Source of the DNA: CAZUTK01 sp964623265
Lineage (GTDB): Bacteria; Electryoneota; B3-LCP
Assembly (NCBI GenBank): GCA_964623265.1
Contig: CAZUTK010000010.1
Span: forward strand, 1-57,028
Length of the DNA: 57,028 nt
Direction of reading: 5' to 3'
This document shows, one piece after another, positions 42,891 to 50,971 of this stretch. Every line of letters begins with the position of its first letter. Positions within the stretch are counted from its first letter, which is position 1. The position numbers and the translations under genes are program-made. A model generated the notes under the pieces. It did not search any database. It saw only the letters and a program-made list of their open reading frames with translations, and was not told where the DNA came from.

Positions 42891-43346
42891 ATGAAGCCGA
42901 TTCTGGTCATCGGATTGGGGAACCCCTTGATGGGGGACGAAGGCATCGGCGCACAAGTCGCCGAAGCCCTGAAGCGACATCCGAATTTGCCGGAATCGGT
43001 GGAAGTGATGGCCGGCGGCACGGATCTGCTGCGCTGGACCGATTTCCTGAAAGGACGCAGCAAGGTCATCCTGATTGACGCGCTATTGAACTCCGGACCG
43101 TTCGGAAACGTGCACTGGTTTTTACAGGAATCCTCCGAGCTATCCCTGCAGCAACGCCACGCGCATCAACTCTCCGCGGTGCAATCCATCCGGCTCCTGA
43201 AGAAGCTCCATCCTGAATTACAAGACACCGCTTTCCTCTTCGCCTGCATCAGCGTGGACGCCGCAGAATTTCGCCCTGAAATTTCTGCGGAATTGAAGTC
43301 GCATCTGGGGGAAATCGTTCAGGAAATCCTATCAACCATTATCTAA
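42891..43346 (+). CDS. Hydrogenase maturation protease (HyaD/HycI family)
   Basis: 151 aa. The family start L-V-I-G-L-G-N-P-L-M-G-D-E-G-I-G carries the first acidic nickel ligand, I-D-A-L-L-N near residue 61 the second, and H-A-H-Q-L-S near 88 the histidine. It checks for nickel and then clips the C-terminus of the large subunit. Last gene of the hydrogenase operon. Confidence 0.9.
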   Translation: MKPILVIGLGNPLMGDEGIGAQVAEALKRHPNLPESVEVMAGGTDLLRWTDFLKGRSKVILIDALLNSGPFGNVHWFLQESSELSLQQRHAHQLSAVQSIRLLKKLHPELQDTAFLFACISVDAAEFRPEISAELKSHLGEIVQEILSTII

Positions 43347-43371
43347 CCGCTGCAGAAAGCAGAAAAAGAGC

Positions 43372-43432
43372 TTGACAAAAGGTCGGAAATTCCTTATCTT
43401 GTAGTCCAATTGTAGTATTATTATAGTATAAT
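43372..43432 (+). promoter_or_regulatory. Promoter with three 11-bp-phased direct repeats upstream of the sulfate importer
   Basis: TTGACA (43372-43377), 17 bp, TATCTT (43395-43400) form one promoter. Overlapping its -10 and running downstream are TTGTAGT (43399-43405), TTGTAGT (43410-43416) and TTATAGT (43421-43427), each 11 bp apart. A perfect TATAAT at 43427-43432 offers a second -10, ten bases after the second repeat. So the repeats could be a repressor site on the first promoter or an activator site for the second. Confidence 0.65.
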
Positions 43433-43459
43433 ATGCTTACAAATAGGTGGAGGCCGCAT

Positions 43460-44503
43460 ATGGGATGGAAATCGCTCAATTTTGCCGCGAAATGGGCGCT
43501 TATGCTCGCTGCTGCAGCGGCGGTCCTTCCGTTTCAGACGCATGCTCAGAAGGGTCGGACACTGATCCTCGGGGCATACACCGTGCCGAAAGAGGCGTAT
43601 CAGCAGGAAGTCATCCCCGCATTCCAAGCGTACTGGAAAGCGAAGACTGGAGAAGAGATCAGATTCGAGGAGTCTTACACAGCGTCCGGCGCGCAGGCAC
43701 GCGCGATCATCGGCGGCTTTGAAGCGGACATTGCGGCGCTTTCGCTGGAAGGGGATCTGGAGAAGGTGGTGGAAGCCGGCTTCATCACGCACAATTGGAA
43801 GGATACGCCTTTTTCCGGCATAGTGACGAAATCGGTGGTGGTCATCGGCTATCGCCCCGGCAACCCGAAGAAGGTGCAGGATTGGGAGGATCTGACGAAA
43901 CCGGGGATCGAAGTGATCTATCCCAATCCGAAGACATCCGGCGGAGCGATGTGGTGCGTCAACGCAATCTACGGCGCCGGTTTGAAGATGACGGAAGCGC
44001 AGACGGGTCGTCCGGACCCTGACTTCGCCTGGGATCTGCTTTTCAAGATTCAGAAGAACGTGAAGGTGATGGATAAATCCGGCAGGGAATCCGTCACCAC
44101 CTTCGAACGCGGCATCGGCGATGTCATCATCACCTACGAGAACGAGGCGCTGTTGCGGCAAAAGGAGGGGCGGGAGTTCCCATTCATCATCCCCCGCGCC
44201 ACCATCTTGATCGAGAATCCGATCGCAGTCATAGACCGCAACGTGAACAAGCACGGCACGCGAGACGTAGCGGAAGCGTTTGTGGAATTTTGCTTGACCG
44301 AGCAGGCGCAAAGATCCTTCGCGAAATTCGGCTTGCGTCCGGTGATGGAGAGCGTGGCGCAAGAGTTCAGAGACAAATTCCCTCAGCCGGAACTGCTTTT
44401 TAACATCACCTATCTGGGGGGTTGGGATAAGGCGCTGGCGGATATTTACGGACCGGAGGGTGTCTGGACGAAAGCCGTCGAAGCCGCGGCATCGGGGAAA
44501 TGA
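43460..44503 (+). CDS. Sulfate/thiosulfate-binding periplasmic protein
   Basis: 347 aa from the ATG at 43460, chosen because GGTGGAGG stands six bases upstream; an ATG at 43433 falls inside the promoter region. Signal peptide ends near residue 27 (T-H-A-Q). The Sbp/CysP family pattern is present: L-G-A-Y-T-V-P-K-E-A-Y, F-E-E-S-Y-T-A-S-G-A-Q, N-P-K-T-S-G-G-A and Y-E-N-E-A near residue 225. The choice of sulfate versus thiosulfate cannot be fixed; the related tungstate/molybdate family is less likely given the cysTW-type partners. Confidence 0.88.
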   Translation: MGWKSLNFAAKWALMLAAAAAVLPFQTHAQKGRTLILGAYTVPKEAYQQEVIPAFQAYWKAKTGEEIRFEESYTASGAQARAIIGGFEADIAALSLEGDLEKVVEAGFITHNWKDTPFSGIVTKSVVVIGYRPGNPKKVQDWEDLTKPGIEVIYPNPKTSGGAMWCVNAIYGAGLKMTEAQTGRPDPDFAWDLLFKIQKNVKVMDKSGRESVTTFERGIGDVIITYENEALLRQKEGREFPFIIPRATILIENPIAVIDRNVNKHGTRDVAEAFVEFCLTEQAQRSFAKFGLRPVMESVAQEFRDKFPQPELLFNITYLGGWDKALADIYGPEGVWTKAVEAAASGK

Positions 44504-45327
44504 GATTTCGAAGGGGAAATGGTGTTCTGAGCGGCGAAGTCCTGCTCAAGTCCGCGGTCTTCTCCTACGTCGGGATCTTAGTGATTCTGCCCATTCTGGC
44601 GATTAATATCCAGGCGTTCGAACAGGGTTTTGGGCAGGTCTTTCGGGATGTTCTTGCACCGCAGGCATGGTATTCTCTGCGATTGACTTTTTTCAGCGCC
44701 GTCGCGATGGCGCTGATCAACGCCGTCACGGGTGTGGCGATGGCGTGGGTGCTGGTGCGCTGTGAATTTCCCGGAAAGTCCATCGTCAATTCGCTGATAG
44801 ACCTGCCTTTTGCCTTGCCGACGAATGTAACGGGCTTGATGCTGGTGGTTTTGTACGGACCGGTCAGCATTCTAGGGCGGTATCTGAACGCCCGCGGAAT
44901 CGAAATCATCTACGCTCAACCCGGGATTATCCTGGCTCTGCTGTTCGTCACGTTTCCCTTCGTGGTTCGCGCGGTGCAACCGGTGTTGATGGAACTGGAT
45001 AACGACATCGAGGAAGCCGCCGCGACGCTGGGGGCAAGCCGTTTCACGACGTTTCGCAGAGTCATTCTGCCCCATCTGATGCCCTCCATCCTCACCGGAG
45101 TGGCGCTGGCATTCAGCCGTGCGCTGGGGGAATTCGGTTCGGTGGTGGTGGTTGCCGGCAACATCCCGATGAAGACGCAGGTGGCGCCGGTTTTCATCTA
45201 CGGCGAAATCGAGAGCTACAACCCGCGGGGAGCGCTGGCGGTTTCCCTCGTGCTGCTGCTCTGCTCGCTGGCCGTATTGATCGCGCTGAACGTTCTGCAG
45301 CGCTGGGGGAGAGAACGTGGTACTTGA
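44500..45327 (+). CDS. cysT: Sulfate ABC transporter permease CysT/CysU
   Basis: 275 aa; the ATG overlaps the stop of the binding-protein gene. Six membrane segments; coupling loop E-E-A-A-A-T-L-G-A-S-R-F near residue 175, then A-L-G-E-F-G-S-V-V-V, the family mark of CysT/CysW. Confidence 0.92.
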   Translation: MRFRRGNGVLSGEVLLKSAVFSYVGILVILPILAINIQAFEQGFGQVFRDVLAPQAWYSLRLTFFSAVAMALINAVTGVAMAWVLVRCEFPGKSIVNSLIDLPFALPTNVTGLMLVVLYGPVSILGRYLNARGIEIIYAQPGIILALLFVTFPFVVRAVQPVLMELDNDIEEAAATLGASRFTTFRRVILPHLMPSILTGVALAFSRALGEFGSVVVVAGNIPMKTQVAPVFIYGEIESYNPRGALAVSLVLLLCSLAVLIALNVLQRWGRERGT

Positions 45328-46165
45328 TGAAACCTCCGTTCGGATCCGCCCTTCCGCCAGGCGGGCGCCCTGGGGCAGAAGGCTGCTGACGGCGGGGACG
45401 CTGGGCTGGTTCGCCATACTGGTGCTGTTCCCAGTCAGCGCTCTGCTGCTGGAAGCTTTTCAGCAGGGTCCTGCGGCGTTCATCGAGGGGTTGAAAGGGC
45501 CGGCGGCGAGTCACGCCTTCCGGCTCACGCTCTGGACGACGATCGCCGCCGTGATCATCAACACGGTTATGGGGGTATTGTTGGCGATTCTCTTAGTGCG
45601 CTACAAATTTTTCGGAAAGACTCTCTTCGACGGGATCGTGGATCTGCCCTTCGCCGTGTCGCCGGTGGTGGCGGGGTTTATGTTCATCGTGCTGTTGGGA
45701 CCGCAGGGGATTCTGGGGCGCTGGTTCGAAGCGGGCGGGGTGAAGATCATTTTCGCTCTGCCCGGGATTCTCATCGCCACCCTCTTCGTCACTCTGCCGT
45801 TCGTGACGCGGGAAGTGGTGCCGGTGCTGCGGGAAATGGGCAGGGAACCCGAAGAGGTCGCCTACACCTTGGGCGCTGGGCGCTGGCTGACTTTCTGGAA
45901 GGTGACGCTGCCGACCATCCGCTGGGGGCTGATCTACGGCATTACTCTGACCACCGCGCGGGCTCTGGGGGAATTCGGGGCGGTTCTGGTGGTCAGCGGC
46001 AACATCATCAAGCGGACGCAGACGGCGACGCTTCACATCCATCAGGAATTCACGGATTTTCACTATCAGGGCGCGTTTTCCGCTTCGGTGGTTCTGGGGG
46101 GAATCTCTTTTGTGCTGTTGTTGTTGACGGAAATCTGGAAACGTAAAGAAAAACATCACGGATAG
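45317..46165 (+). CDS. cysW: Sulfate ABC transporter permease CysW
   Basis: 282 aa from a GTG that overlaps the cysT stop by 11 bases, with GGGGGAGAG upstream. Six membrane segments; coupling loop E-V-A-Y-T-L-G-A-G-R-W near residue 180 and A-L-G-E-F-G-A-V-L-V-V-S-G-N. Pairs with CysT. Confidence 0.92.
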   Translation: MVLDETSVRIRPSARRAPWGRRLLTAGTLGWFAILVLFPVSALLLEAFQQGPAAFIEGLKGPAASHAFRLTLWTTIAAVIINTVMGVLLAILLVRYKFFGKTLFDGIVDLPFAVSPVVAGFMFIVLLGPQGILGRWFEAGGVKIIFALPGILIATLFVTLPFVTREVVPVLREMGREPEEVAYTLGAGRWLTFWKVTLPTIRWGLIYGITLTTARALGEFGAVLVVSGNIIKRTQTATLHIHQEFTDFHYQGAFSASVVLGGISFVLLLLTEIWKRKEKHHG

Positions 46166-46173
46166 GGGGAAAA

Positions 46174-46881
46174 ATGGCAGCAGCCGCATTTTCGCATATC
46201 CTCGACAAAACGGAAAGGACAGCTATGCGGGTTTTCACTCACAACGGCAGGAAGTATCTGGTGGATTTCGCAGACTTCTTGATCAATTCCCAGGAGTGGG
46301 ATGAGAATTTCGCCGAAGGCATGGCGCACAAAATAGAAATTCCGGGCGGATTGACGGCAGCTCACCGTCGGGTCATTCACTTCATCCGCGATCACTATCA
46401 GCAATACGGCGTCTGTCCGGTAGTGTATAAAACCTGTCGGGAATGCGGTTTGAAGCTAAAAGACCTGCGGGATCTATTTCCCACCGGCTATCAGCGCGGC
46501 GCCTGCAAACTGGCGGGATTGACCTACCGCGAGGGCTTCTTAGGATATAGTGAGATGCCGGACGGCGGCGCAGAGCTCGAAACTCGGGAACCGGATCGGA
46601 CATACGAGGTGGACGCCCGCGGTTTCCTGGTGAATCCGTCCGACTGGGATAAGACCTTTGCTGTTTTCAAGGCGCACGAATTGAAGATGCCGGGGAAACT
46701 GACCGAACAACACTGGCGGATCATTGACTTTATGCGGAAATACTGGGAAGCACATCAGATCGTGCCGACGGTGTATGACACCTGCGAAGCCAACCAGCTC
46801 GAGATTGATGAGTTAGAGAAGCTCTTCCCGGACGGGTATCATCGCGGCGCCGTGAAAATCGCCGGACTGCGCTTCCGGTAG
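46174..46881 (+). CDS. Tandem DsrC/TusE-like sulfur-carrier protein
   Basis: 235 aa made of two DsrC/TusE-like domains, residues about 20-125 and 143-235. Each has D-x-x-x-F-L-[IV]-N-x-x-[ED]-W-D, a T-x-x-H-[RW]-[RW]-[VI]-I helix, and L-F-P-x-G-Y-[QH]-R-G-A-x-K-[LI]-A-G-L. In DsrC two cysteines 11 residues apart near the C-terminus carry sulfur. Domain 1 keeps only the inner one, C111 (G-A-C-K-L-A-G); the outer position is F122. Domain 2 has V227 and ends early, so it has neither. An ATG at 46225 with AAAGGA upstream is an alternative start that removes a 17-residue lead. The gene lies 8 bp after cysW and before the ATPase, so it is part of the sulfate importer operon. A regulator or sulfur relay is possible. 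Confidence 0.82.
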   Translation: MAAAAFSHILDKTERTAMRVFTHNGRKYLVDFADFLINSQEWDENFAEGMAHKIEIPGGLTAAHRRVIHFIRDHYQQYGVCPVVYKTCRECGLKLKDLRDLFPTGYQRGACKLAGLTYREGFLGYSEMPDGGAELETREPDRTYEVDARGFLVNPSDWDKTFAVFKAHELKMPGKLTEQHWRIIDFMRKYWEAHQIVPTVYDTCEANQLEIDELEKLFPDGYHRGAVKIAGLRFR

Positions 46882-46916
46882 AGTCGGGATGGAATCAAGG
46901 GAAGGATTGGATATTC

Positions 46917-48011
46917 ATGGGAATCGCGGTAGTCAACGTGACGAAGCGCTTCGGAGACTTCACTGCTGTGGATCGGGTGAGCTTCGAAGTCGAACAGGGC
47001 AAGCTGGTGGCGTTATTGGGTCCCAGCGGTTCGGGCAAGAGCACGATTCTGCGCATCATTGCGGGATTGGAAGAACCGGATGAGGGGTCGGTTTATCTGA
47101 CCGGCGTGGACGCCACAGCTCTGCCTGCGCAAAGGCGCAACGTCGGTTTCGTTTTTCAGCACTACGCACTCTTCAAGCATATGACGGTGCGGCGCAACAT
47201 TGCGTTCGGATTGGAAGTGCAAAAGAGACCGAAAGACGAGATCGGCGCGCGGGTGGAAGAGCTTTTGGATCTGGTGCAGCTCAAAGGCTACGCAGACCAC
47301 TATCCTTCACAGTTATCCGGCGGACAGCGTCAGCGGGTTGCGCTGGCACGAGCTCTGGCGCCCAAACCCCGAGTGCTGCTGCTGGACGAACCGTTCGGCG
47401 CACTGGACGCCAAGGTCCGCCAGAATCTGGCGGCGTGGCTGCGGGAACTGCATCACGAAGTACGAGTGACCAGCGTTTTCGTGACGCACGACCAGAACGA
47501 AGCGATCGAAATATCGGACCGGATTGTGGTAATGAACCGCGGCAGGGTCGAGCAGATCGGCCGCCCGGAAGAAATCTACGACAAACCGCAGACGAAGTTC
47601 GTCGCCAGCTTCATCGGTCACGTCAATGTGATCGAAGTCCACGTAGAGGACGGTCGGATATTCGCCGGGAACCGCTCGTTGTCGCTTCCGCTGAGGGAGC
47701 GGCCGGCGGAAGGCGGAGACGCGGTGGTACTGGTGCGCCCGGAAGATATCCACCTCGTTAGAAACGCTAAAAACGGCGATCTGCGCGGGGTAATCGTGGG
47801 CGTCCGGTATCGCGGCGACGTCTATGAGGTCGCTCTGGATATGGCGGGGATCCCGCTGCGCGCCATCGCGGAAAAGGAGAGGTACAACCGAGAAGCGTGG
47901 AATCTGGGGCAGGAAGTCAGCGTGCAGTTCGACCGCTATAAATTCTTCCGAGCCGAAGAAGGGCACGATGCGATCCGGGAGCGGCTGCGCAGTCTGGGTT
48001 ACATCGAATAG
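46917..48011 (+). CDS. cysA: Sulfate/thiosulfate ABC transporter ATPase CysA
   Basis: 364 aa. Walker A G-P-S-G-S-G-K-S-T near residue 40, Q-loop F-Q-H-Y-A-L-F-K-H-M, signature L-S-G-G-Q-R-Q-R, Walker B L-L-L-D-E-P-F-G-A-L-D, and H-D-Q-N-E-A. The F-K-H-M-T-V segment is typical of CysA. A C-terminal TOBE-like region (about 240-364) follows. It closes the operon and converges with the gene at 48024. Confidence 0.93.
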   Translation: MGIAVVNVTKRFGDFTAVDRVSFEVEQGKLVALLGPSGSGKSTILRIIAGLEEPDEGSVYLTGVDATALPAQRRNVGFVFQHYALFKHMTVRRNIAFGLEVQKRPKDEIGARVEELLDLVQLKGYADHYPSQLSGGQRQRVALARALAPKPRVLLLDEPFGALDAKVRQNLAAWLRELHHEVRVTSVFVTHDQNEAIEISDRIVVMNRGRVEQIGRPEEIYDKPQTKFVASFIGHVNVIEVHVEDGRIFAGNRSLSLPLRERPAEGGDAVVLVRPEDIHLVRNAKNGDLRGVIVGVRYRGDVYEVALDMAGIPLRAIAEKERYNREAWNLGQEVSVQFDRYKFFRAEEGHDAIRERLRSLGYIE

Positions 48012-48023
48012 AGCGCGAAATCG

Positions 48024-48857
48024 CTACGGTTTTTCCGCCAGTTTCAACTTCAACCACAGCTCGACTTTATCCTCACCGGGCGGCTTGCCGAATCCCGCTT
48101 CAGGCGGCTTTCGTCCTCCTGGAGCCCCGCCACCCATCCCCCCCATTCCACCGGGCGGTCTGCCGCGCATTCCCGGCTGCATTCCGTCCGGAGGTTCCGG
48201 CATTCCCTCCATACCGCGTCCCATCCATCCCCTACCGCATTCGATGCCTACGCAGATTTTCTGTCCGGGGCGCGTCCCGATGGCGAAAGAATGTTTCGGG
48301 CTCAGCGCGAGAGGGATGCCGATTTCGAACAGAAAGATTCCGTTCTCCGTGCCGAAAGCCGCACTGATGCCCCGAGATCCGTCCGCCGGCAGCATCTCGC
48401 GGCGGAACTGAACGTTGTCGTGAATGATGATCTCGTCCTGAAAGGGTTCTGCCGCTTGCACGGGACGCAATTCCGGTGGTTTACCGGGCAAGTCGCCGAT
48501 GTCCGGTTTCTCCTTGATATGCTCGATTAAGCTGCGGCTTTTATAGGTGAAACCCAGTGTCTTCCTCTTCTTGCTTTCGTAATTTGTCCAGATCGTCAGA
48601 CCCGATCTCGCGAAAGATCCAAGCCGTCGCGGATCCTTGAATCGGATCAATAGATACAGGTAATCCGAATCGTTCTGCACCGCGATGGTGCCGTTCAAAT
48701 CTTCATTCGACACCTGCGGTATGATGTTCCAGTCTGTGGATTTTCCGTCCATCTGCAACTGCCCGCTTGACCACGAACTGGAGACGATTCCAGCGCTGCA
48801 TTGAACGCTGATTAACAACAGCGCTGTGGCGACGGTTCTAATTCTCAACCTCCCCAT
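48024..48857 (-). CDS. Secreted protein with Gly/Pro/Met-rich region, unknown function
   Basis: 277 aa from the ATG at 48857, which has GGAGAAAAG upstream; an ATG at 48893 is possible. Signal peptide about 1-23. Residues 25-200 resemble a CBM9/DOMON-like beta-sandwich: an early M-D-G-K-S-T-D-W, then Y-L-Y-L-L-I-R-F. From about residue 205 to 265 comes a low-complexity stretch of G-M, P-P and G-G repeats (for example G-G-M-G-G-M-G-G-G), then a short beta end. Function not recognised. Confidence 0.65.
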   Translation of the reverse strand: MGRLRIRTVATALLLISVQCSAGIVSSSWSSGQLQMDGKSTDWNIIPQVSNEDLNGTIAVQNDSDYLYLLIRFKDPRRLGSFARSGLTIWTNYESKKRKTLGFTYKSRSLIEHIKEKPDIGDLPGKPPELRPVQAAEPFQDEIIIHDNVQFRREMLPADGSRGISAAFGTENGIFLFEIGIPLALSPKHSFAIGTRPGQKICVGIECGRGWMGRGMEGMPEPPDGMQPGMRGRPPGGMGGMGGGAPGGRKPPEAGFGKPPGEDKVELWLKLKLAEKP

Positions 48858-49030
48858 ATTCTTTTCTCCGATGAATCTGACTCTTCGACCCATCGCCCCG
48901 CCGGAAGTTTAACGGCAAATTGAAAGAAATGCGATGATCCGCAAGCCCGGCTGCGACGGGAAAAGGTCTGAAAATCCATTGACTGCTGACGAACACATCC
49001 GTATTATTGTGAAATGAAGCGGAGAAAAGG

Positions 49031-49978
49031 ATGAAGGTGGTAAAGATCGGGATCAGCGCCTGCCTGCTGGGGCAAAGAGTCCGCTACGACGGCGGACACA
49101 AGTATGATCCATTCCTGGCGGAAACTCTGAGAAAGTACGTCGAATTCGTTCCGGTTTGCCCGGAAGTGGAATGCGGTCTGCCGGTCCCGCGGGAATCCAT
49201 GCGGTTAACCGGCGATCCGCAGGCGCCGCGACTCGTCACCGTGCGATCCGGCGTGGATCACACGGAACGAATGATTCGGTGGGCGCAAAAGCGCTTGGTG
49301 GAACTGGAAGGCGAAGATCTGTGCGGCTTCGTCTTCAAGAGCAAATCGCCCAGCAGCGGAATGGAACGGATCCGCGTTTACAATGAGAAGGGAATCCCCG
49401 TTAAGACCGGCACGGGGCTCTTCGCCGGAATCTTCAGGAAGCATTTCCCGCTCCTGCCGGTAGAAGACGAGGGGAGGCTGCACGATCCTGTTCTGCGCGA
49501 GCATTTCATCGAACGGATCTTCGTCTTCCAGCGCTGGCGGGAAATGTTGAAAGAGAATCCGACGCGGGGAGGTCTGGTGGAATTCCACACGCGCCACAAG
49601 CTCATGCTTTTGGCGCACAGCCCCAAGGAATACCGAGCGCTTGGAAGCTGCGTCGCAAACGCCGGCGCTGCCGCATTCTCAACAGTGCTCGCCGAATATC
49701 AAACTCTGCTTATGAAGGCTCTGGCTCTGAAAGCCACGCCCGGGAAACACGCCAATATATTGCATCATATTTTGGGCTATTTCAAGAAGCAGCTCACCGC
49801 CGACGAGAAGCAGGAGCTGCTGGAGGTGATCGAAAATTACCGCGCAGGCCACCTCCCGCTGATCGTTCCGATCACGCTGTTCAACCACTTCATCCGGAAG
49901 CATCAGGAGCCTTATCTGAAAATGCAGTATTATCTCAATCCTCATCCGATCGAACTGCATCTTCGCAATCATGTTTGA
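49031..49978 (+). CDS. DUF523-DUF1722 protein (YbgA-like fusion)
   Basis: 315 aa. DUF523 covers about 1-145 (S-A-C-L-L-G-Q-R-V-R-Y-D-G-G, then V-C-P-E-V-E-C-G-L-P-V-P-R-E). DUF1722 covers about 180-305 (F-H-T-R-H-K-L-M-L-L-A-H-S near 192). The cysteines C10, C43 and C48 are conserved in DUF523. The fusion is common and often next to DNA repair genes. It lies 24 bp upstream of uvdE, which fits a repair-linked role. Confidence 0.87.
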   Translation: MKVVKIGISACLLGQRVRYDGGHKYDPFLAETLRKYVEFVPVCPEVECGLPVPRESMRLTGDPQAPRLVTVRSGVDHTERMIRWAQKRLVELEGEDLCGFVFKSKSPSSGMERIRVYNEKGIPVKTGTGLFAGIFRKHFPLLPVEDEGRLHDPVLREHFIERIFVFQRWREMLKENPTRGGLVEFHTRHKLMLLAHSPKEYRALGSCVANAGAAAFSTVLAEYQTLLMKALALKATPGKHANILHHILGYFKKQLTADEKQELLEVIENYRAGHLPLIVPITLFNHFIRKHQEPYLKMQYYLNPHPIELHLRNHV

Positions 49979-50002
49979 CGCAATCCGACAGCAGGCGATG
50001 AA

Positions 50003-50923
50003 ATGAAGATCGGATATCCCTGCATCAACCTAAGCCTGGACTGCCGCGCCAGCCGCACTTTCCGGCTGCGCTCCTATTCGGAAGAGCGCTTTCAGGAAAC
50101 CGTTCGAAGCAATCTGGATTGCCTCGCCCGCATCCTCCAATTTAATCTGAAACACGGATTGCTCTTCTTCCGCATCACCTCGGATCTGGTGCCCTTCGCC
50201 TCGCATCTCATCCACCGCTTTGATTGGCGGGCGCATTTTCGGGATCAGTTCGCCGAAATCGGCGCTTTCATCGCGCGGCATTCGATGCGGATCTCGATGC
50301 ATCCGGATCAATTCACGCTCCTGAATTCCCCCATTTCACGAGTGCAGAATAACAGCCTCGCCGAACTAACTTACCACGCCGCCGTTCTGGATGAGCTGCG
50401 GCTGGATGAGACGGCGAAGATTCAGATTCATGTGGGCGGCGTTTACGGGGACAAGAGTGCGAGCACGAAGAGATTCGTCGAACGTTATCGCCGCCTCGAT
50501 GAGAGTATCCGCAAGCGCCTGGTGATCGAAAACGACGACCGCCATTACAGCCTGCGGGATTGTCTGGGGATCCACGAGCAGACCGGTGTGCCGGTGCTTT
50601 TCGACGCGTTTCATCACGCAGTGTATTCGAACGGGGAAACGCTTGCAGAAGCCATCGCCGCAGCGGCGAAAACCTGGCGATCCAGTGACGGCATTCCGAT
50701 GGTGGATTACAGTTCGCAGAAGTTAGGCGGGCGCATCGGCAGCCATGCGGAGAGCCTGGATGTCCGCGACTTTCGGAAATTTTTACGGCAATCCCAGCCG
50801 TATGACTTCGACCTGATGCTGGAGATCAAGGATAAGGAAACCAGCGCTCTGAAGGCGTTGAAAATTGCAAAGAGACGCGACAACCAGCTCACCGAGACCA
50901 TCGCGGCAAGACGACTTTCGTAA
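50003..50923 (+). CDS. uvsE: UV damage endonuclease UvdE/UvsE
   Basis: 306 aa, a TIM-barrel metal enzyme that nicks DNA 5' of UV photoproducts. The family start M-K-I-G-Y-P-C-I-N, then F-R-I-T-S-D-L-V-P near residue 55, M-H-P-D-Q-F-T-L-L-N near 100, and E-N-D-D near 175 are recognisable, with H and E metal ligands such as I-Q-I-H-V-G and F-D-A-F-H-H. Confidence 0.92.
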   Translation: MKIGYPCINLSLDCRASRTFRLRSYSEERFQETVRSNLDCLARILQFNLKHGLLFFRITSDLVPFASHLIHRFDWRAHFRDQFAEIGAFIARHSMRISMHPDQFTLLNSPISRVQNNSLAELTYHAAVLDELRLDETAKIQIHVGGVYGDKSASTKRFVERYRRLDESIRKRLVIENDDRHYSLRDCLGIHEQTGVPVLFDAFHHAVYSNGETLAEAIAAAAKTWRSSDGIPMVDYSSQKLGGRIGSHAESLDVRDFRKFLRQSQPYDFDLMLEIKDKETSALKALKIAKRRDNQLTETIAARRLS

Positions 50924-50971
50924 AACTTCAGGGTTTTTTCCAGCAACGACATGAATTGCGGTGAAATTATG

